Shown here one piece after another: positions 6,401 through 8,533 of a stretch of 8,533 nucleotides of DNA (its first letter is position 1; every line of letters starts with the position of its first letter). Source of the DNA: Candidatus Hydrogenedentota bacterium (lineage in GTDB: Bacteria; Hydrogenedentota; Hydrogenedentia; Hydrogenedentales; CAITNO01); NCBI GenBank assembly GCA_029554925.1, contig JAKPUV010000908.1, positions 1 to 8,533 on the forward strand. The letters run 5' to 3'. The position numbers and the translations under genes were made by a program. The notes beneath the pieces were generated by a model. The model did not search any database, was not told the origin of the DNA, and saw only the letters and a program-made list of their open reading frames with translations.

Positions 6401-6596
6401 ACCCGGCAGGCAGCAGCGCGAGAGCGACCTCGACGCCCTCCGCCGGCGCCTTGAGGAAATCCCCGGCGAGATCGAAAGCGAGTCCGCCCACATCCGCGGG
6501 CGCTTCTCCAGCCCCGCCGCCCGCCTCTTCCCCGTCGCCGTCACCTGGATCATCCCGCGCCGCGCGGTCCTCGAATTCACGGGAGGCAACGCATGA
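3414..6596 (+). CDS. drmD: SNF2-family helicase, DISARM DrmD-like
   Basis: This 1060-codon protein is a superfamily 2 SNF2-like ATPase. Its motifs are Q-motif region 'IDEYQLDPV' (about 122), Walker A DDVGLGKT with K151, Walker B DEAH at 261-264, motif III LSATPH at 297-302, motif V TDAASEGLNLQ from 580 and motif VI QRNGRVDRHGQ at 610-620. All expected catalytic residues, including the motif VI arginines, are present. An acidic stretch (about 443-460) lies between the helicase lobes. A long C-terminal region (620-1060) with charged, coiled-coil-like helices is typical of DrmD rather than RapA. In DISARM this helicase works with a methylase and the DrmA/B/C core against incoming phage DNA. The frame starts with GTG at 3414 or, with a better Shine-Dalgarno, GTG at 3435. 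The stop overlaps the methylase start by 4 bp (ATGA). A related helicase from another defence system cannot be excluded because drmA/B/C are not in view. Confidence 0.8.
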   Translation: MTTGRISVQAVPEVGQLVIVRKRPFVVMEAMAAAPFLEETPGKAAHLVRLSSVEDDGLGEELQVVWELEPGTVVCQQSTLPDPVTFDDPVRLRAFLDAVRWGAVSQADDRALQSPFRSGIEIDEYQLDPVVRAITMPRVNLLIADDVGLGKTIEAGLVVQEMILRHRARSVLIVCPSSLQVQWREEMRDKFGLEFRIVDSEAVSQLRRKRGIHVNPWTHFPRLITSLDYLKRERPLRAFRDTLPAGGRPAYPRPYDILILDEAHNAAPSGRGKYATDSLRTQAVRMIAPHFEHRLFLSATPHNGYRESFAALLELLDNQRFARAVTPDPAQLHTVMIRRMKSELKLRWDGSRRFAERVVRHLEVPYTDGERRAHRDLAEYSALRLRAAPSPGERTAAEFVLKLLKKRLFSSPAAFAATLQRHTASLGAARGKAAPLRDIEDWSDDYADDEEYECGLDEMVAAASGPLAAPDTEESALLARLTAHAASAAARPDTKAAVLLRWLSETLRPEGVWNNERVILFTEYRATQKWLHDLLAREGFARDGRLATIYGGMPNDQREAVKAAFQAHPADSPVRILLATDAASEGLNLQNHCFRLVHYEIPWNPNRMEQRNGRVDRHGQRAQEVLIHHFVAAGFDAARPAGTAAGLEADLEFLMRAVLKVEAIREDLGKVGPVIAAQVEEAMLGLRTSLDTERAEKDGDAVRRVLKIERRLREQLERLAQQLDDTRNGLELTPEHIENVVRTGLELAGQPPLVPVEAPGIWPDPAGMRAVCPVFRVPALSGGWAPCLDGLAHPHTRRVRPIVFDPALAANRDDVVLAHLNHRLVQMCLRLLRAEIWSLGRTARHLSRVSACVAGDHALTRPVLVAHARIVVLGGDNHRLHEEIITAGGALVEGRFSRLNVGETRDALAAATDIPAPPDVCGRFQELWPRHRDALLAALEARCADRTRNLEKALAERCEGEVAKLAAVMGDLMRAIAAELEEERNVQLLLDLAGDAPGRQQRESDLDALRRRLEEIPGEIESESAHIRGRFSSPAARLFPVAVTWIIPRRAVLEFTGGNA
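3422..3437 (+). promoter_or_regulatory. Strong Shine-Dalgarno favouring GTG 3435 as helicase start
   Basis: GGGGAGGA at 3422-3429 is followed by 5 nt and GTG at 3435-3437, in frame with the GTG at 3414. The upstream GTG has GGAGAAGG at 3405-3412, a usable but weaker site. The downstream start would give a protein seven residues shorter, beginning MQAVPEVGQLVIV, which places the start directly at the predicted first beta strand. Confidence 0.45.
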
Positions 6597-8533
6597 GCGT
6601 CACACGCCACCACGCCGACTGGCTCAGCCTGATGGACGTCTCCGGGCCATTCCTCTCCCTGCCCGTGCTCCTGCGCGTCTTCCCCCACGGCCTCGACCCC
6701 CGCGATCCCGAACAGGCCCGCGCCCTGCGCGCCGCCCATGAGGAGTGGCGCCGCGGCGGCCCCGACCCCGCCCTTCACCGCGCTTGGATTCTCCATGTGC
6801 TCACCGCGCTCCTCGGCCACCCCGCCGGACTCCTCAAGGAGGGCCAGGCCCTGCCCCCCGGCCTCGAGGCCCCCGTCCCCGAAGTCGGAGAAACCCTCCG
6901 CCCGGACTTCGCCCTCGCCCCCCCCGCGGGCGCCGACGACCCCGGCCGGGTCCGCCTCCTCATTGCCGTGCACCCCGCCGCGCAGCCCCTCGAGCGGCCC
7001 GTCGCCGGCTCCCGGTGGAAGGCCACCCCCGCCACCCGCATGACCGAACTCCTCCACGCCGCCGATGTCCCCCTCGGCCTCGCCACCAACGGCGAGCAGT
7101 GGATGCTCGTCCACGCCCCCCGCGGCGAAACCGCCGGATACGCCTCCTGGTTCGCCTCCCTCTGGATGGACGAGCCCCTCACCCTGCGCGCCTTCCACAG
7201 CCTCCTCGGCGCCCGCCGCCTCCTCGGTGTCGCCGAGGGCGAAACCCTCGCCGGCATGCTCCGCGAAAGCGCCGCCGACCAGCACGAGGTCACCGACCAG
7301 CTCGGCCACCAGGTCCGCGAGGCCGTCGAGGTCCTCGTCCAGTCCTTCGACGCCCTCGACCGCGACAGCGGCCGCGCCGTGCTCGACGGCGTCCCCGAAA
7401 AGGACGTCTACAACGCCGCCCTCACCGTCATGATGCGCCTCGTCTTCCTCTTCTGCGCCGAGGAGCGCGGCCTCCTCCTCCTCGGCAGCCCGCTCTACGA
7501 CGAAAACTACGCCGTCTCCACCCTGCTCGAACAGCTCCAGGAGACCGCCGACCGCCACGGCGAGGAGCTCCTCGAGCGCCGCTTCGACGCCTGGACCCGC
7601 CTCCTCGCCGTCTTCCGCGCCGTCCACGGCGGACTACGCCACCAGGATCTCCAGCTTCCCGCCTACGGCGGCTCCCTCTTCGACCCCGATCGCTACCCCT
7701 TCCTCGAGGGGCGCCCCGCCGGCACGGTCTGGCGCGGCACCCCCGCCGAGCCCGTCCCCGTCAACAACCGCGTCGTCCTTCACCTCCTCGCCGCCCTCCA
7801 GCGCCTCCAGGTCCGCGTCCCCGGAGGCGGCCCCGCGGAGTCCCGCCGCGTCTCCTTCGCCGCCCTCGACATCGAGCAGATCGGCCATGTGTACGAGGGG
7901 CTCCTCGACCACGACGCCCGCCGGGCCGCCGAGCCCGTCCTCGGCCTCCAGGGCACCCGCGCACGCGAGCCCGAAATCCCCCTCTCCACCCTCGAAGCCC
8001 TCCGCGCAAAGGGCGAGCCCGCCCTGCTCGCCTTCCTCAAGGAGGAAACCGGCCGCTCCGAGGCCGCCCTGCGCAAGGCCCTCCCCGCCGCCGGCCTCTT
8101 CGACGACCACCGCCTTCTCGTCGCCTCCGGGCACGACCCCGCCCTCCGCGAACGCCTCCGCCCCTTCGAGGGACTCCTCCGCGAAGACTCCTTCGGCCGA
8201 CCCTTCATTGTCCTCCCCGGCAGCGTCTACGTCACCCAGGGCGCAGACCGCCGCAGCACCGGCACCCACTACACCCCCGTCTCCCTCACCGAACCCGTCG
8301 TCCGCCACACCCTCGAGCCCCTCGTCTACCACGGGCCCGCCGAGGGGCTCCCCCGCGAACAATGGCGCCTCCGCGCCCCCGCCGACATCCTTGCCCTCAA
8401 GATCTGCGACATGGCCATGGGCTCCGGCGCCTTCCTCGTGCAAGCCTGCCGCTACCTCGCCGAACGCCTCACCGAAGCCTGGGAGGAAGAGGGGGACGAG
8501 GGGCGGGGGGCGGGGGGTGGGGGATTGGGGACG
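6593..8533 (+). CDS. drmMI: Class I adenine-specific DNA methylase, DISARM DrmMI-like, N-terminal 647 codons
   Basis: The frame is open from ATG 6593 to the window edge with no stop, and the gene continues outside. The ATG overlaps the helicase stop (ATGA), with GGGAGG 6 nt upstream, so the two genes are translationally coupled. Residues 1-550 are a large alpha-helical N-terminal region like that of PglX/Eco57I-type methylases, with 'RPDFAL', a nuclease-like fold remnant at most. They include 'VYNAALTVMMRLVFLFCAEERGLL' spaced around 275-300 and 'IEQIGHVYEGLL' near 430, both recurrent in this family. The 'STGTHYTPVSLTEPVVRHTL' segment (about 561-580) leads into SAM-binding motif I, DMAMGSGAFL (606-615). 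The catalytic NPPY motif should follow beyond the window. In DISARM such an enzyme methylates host adenines so that self DNA is tolerated. Without the helicase context it would be called PglX-like, so the DISARM name rests largely on the neighbour. Confidence 0.75.
   Translation, partial: MSVTRHHADWLSLMDVSGPFLSLPVLLRVFPHGLDPRDPEQARALRAAHEEWRRGGPDPALHRAWILHVLTALLGHPAGLLKEGQALPPGLEAPVPEVGETLRPDFALAPPAGADDPGRVRLLIAVHPAAQPLERPVAGSRWKATPATRMTELLHAADVPLGLATNGEQWMLVHAPRGETAGYASWFASLWMDEPLTLRAFHSLLGARRLLGVAEGETLAGMLRESAADQHEVTDQLGHQVREAVEVLVQSFDALDRDSGRAVLDGVPEKDVYNAALTVMMRLVFLFCAEERGLLLLGSPLYDENYAVSTLLEQLQETADRHGEELLERRFDAWTRLLAVFRAVHGGLRHQDLQLPAYGGSLFDPDRYPFLEGRPAGTVWRGTPAEPVPVNNRVVLHLLAALQRLQVRVPGGGPAESRRVSFAALDIEQIGHVYEGLLDHDARRAAEPVLGLQGTRAREPEIPLSTLEALRAKGEPALLAFLKEETGRSEAALRKALPAAGLFDDHRLLVASGHDPALRERLRPFEGLLREDSFGRPFIVLPGSVYVTQGADRRSTGTHYTPVSLTEPVVRHTLEPLVYHGPAEGLPREQWRLRAPADILALKICDMAMGSGAFLVQACRYLAERLTEAWEEEGDEGRGAGGGGLGT
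8491..8530 (+). repeat. Cluster of G tracts inside the methylase gene
   Basis: Within 40 bp there are six G runs of 5, 4, 6, 6, 5 and 4, starting at 8491, 8500, 8505, 8512, 8519 and 8527 and separated by 1-4 nt. They encode Gly-rich residues about 634-647, just after SAM motif I and its following helix ('LTEAWEEE'). The coding strand elsewhere in this gene is C-rich, so this block is a sharp change of composition. The tract satisfies the simple pattern for an intramolecular G-quadruplex and could be prone to replication slippage. It reaches the window edge, so its full extent is unknown. Confidence 0.7.

Noticed and set aside
4812..6491. Minus-strand open frame of 559 codons
   Set aside because: Same explanation: a mirror of the GC-rich sense codons with no recognisable domain.
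5207..7627. Minus-strand open frame of 806 codons antisense to the helicase and methylase genes
   Set aside because: Its Gly/Glu/Val-rich, then Arg/Ser-rich, composition is what the reverse of NNC-biased coding DNA gives. It has no domain, and the sense strand encodes clear SNF2 and methylase motifs.
7634..8443. Minus-strand open frame of 269 codons
   Set aside because: Antisense to the methylase gene, of low-complexity Gly/Ala/Glu composition, and with no family resemblance.

Overview
The window is very GC-rich with heavy use of NNC codons (GCC, CTC, GAC). It looks like the chromosome of a high-GC Gram-negative-type bacterium, possibly an uncultured lineage near the Planctomycetota/Hydrogenedentota. 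That placement is an impression from codon use and gene style, not a demonstrated assignment. The content is accessory and defence-like.

Layout: (1) Bases 1-192 hold the N-terminal half or less of a leftward AbiEi-type antitoxin/regulator, cut by the window edge. (2) Bases 193-525 are intergenic and less GC-rich. They contain a good leftward sigma70-type promoter for the antitoxin and a mirror-image, weaker rightward promoter. Each carries a similar TACCCA...TGGGT(A/T) inverted repeat over its -10 box. Further right are a short direct repeat and a perfect 11-bp inverted repeat. (3) Bases 526-1999 hold a leftward two-gene operon: a 249-aa pentapeptide-repeat protein followed 19 bp later by a 234-aa membrane-anchored protein of unknown function. 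(4) Bases 2000-2143 are the divergent intergenic region, with a perfect 9-bp inverted repeat. (5) Bases 2144-3181 encode a rightward HTH-WYL transcriptional regulator. (6) Bases 3182-3413 hold a GC-rich stem overlapping the regulator's stop codon, a doubtful leftward 48-codon ORF with an ankyrin-like motif, and a possible promoter for the next operon. (7) Bases 3414-8533 hold two translationally coupled rightward genes. One is a complete 1060-codon SNF2-family helicase resembling DrmD. The other is the first 647 codons of a large class I adenine-specific DNA methylase resembling DrmMI, open at the window edge.

Interpretation: the helicase-methylase pair, led by a WYL regulator, fits the front end of a class 1 DISARM anti-phage system, in which a helicase and methylase act with DrmA, DrmB and DrmC. 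Those last three would be expected downstream, outside the window. The neighbouring type IV toxin-antitoxin-type gene fits a defence island. The divergent pentapeptide/membrane-protein operon has no established link to DISARM but shares its upstream region with the WYL regulator. The least explained parts are the mirrored promoter-operator pair at 221-316 and the run of G tracts inside the methylase gene at 8491-8530.
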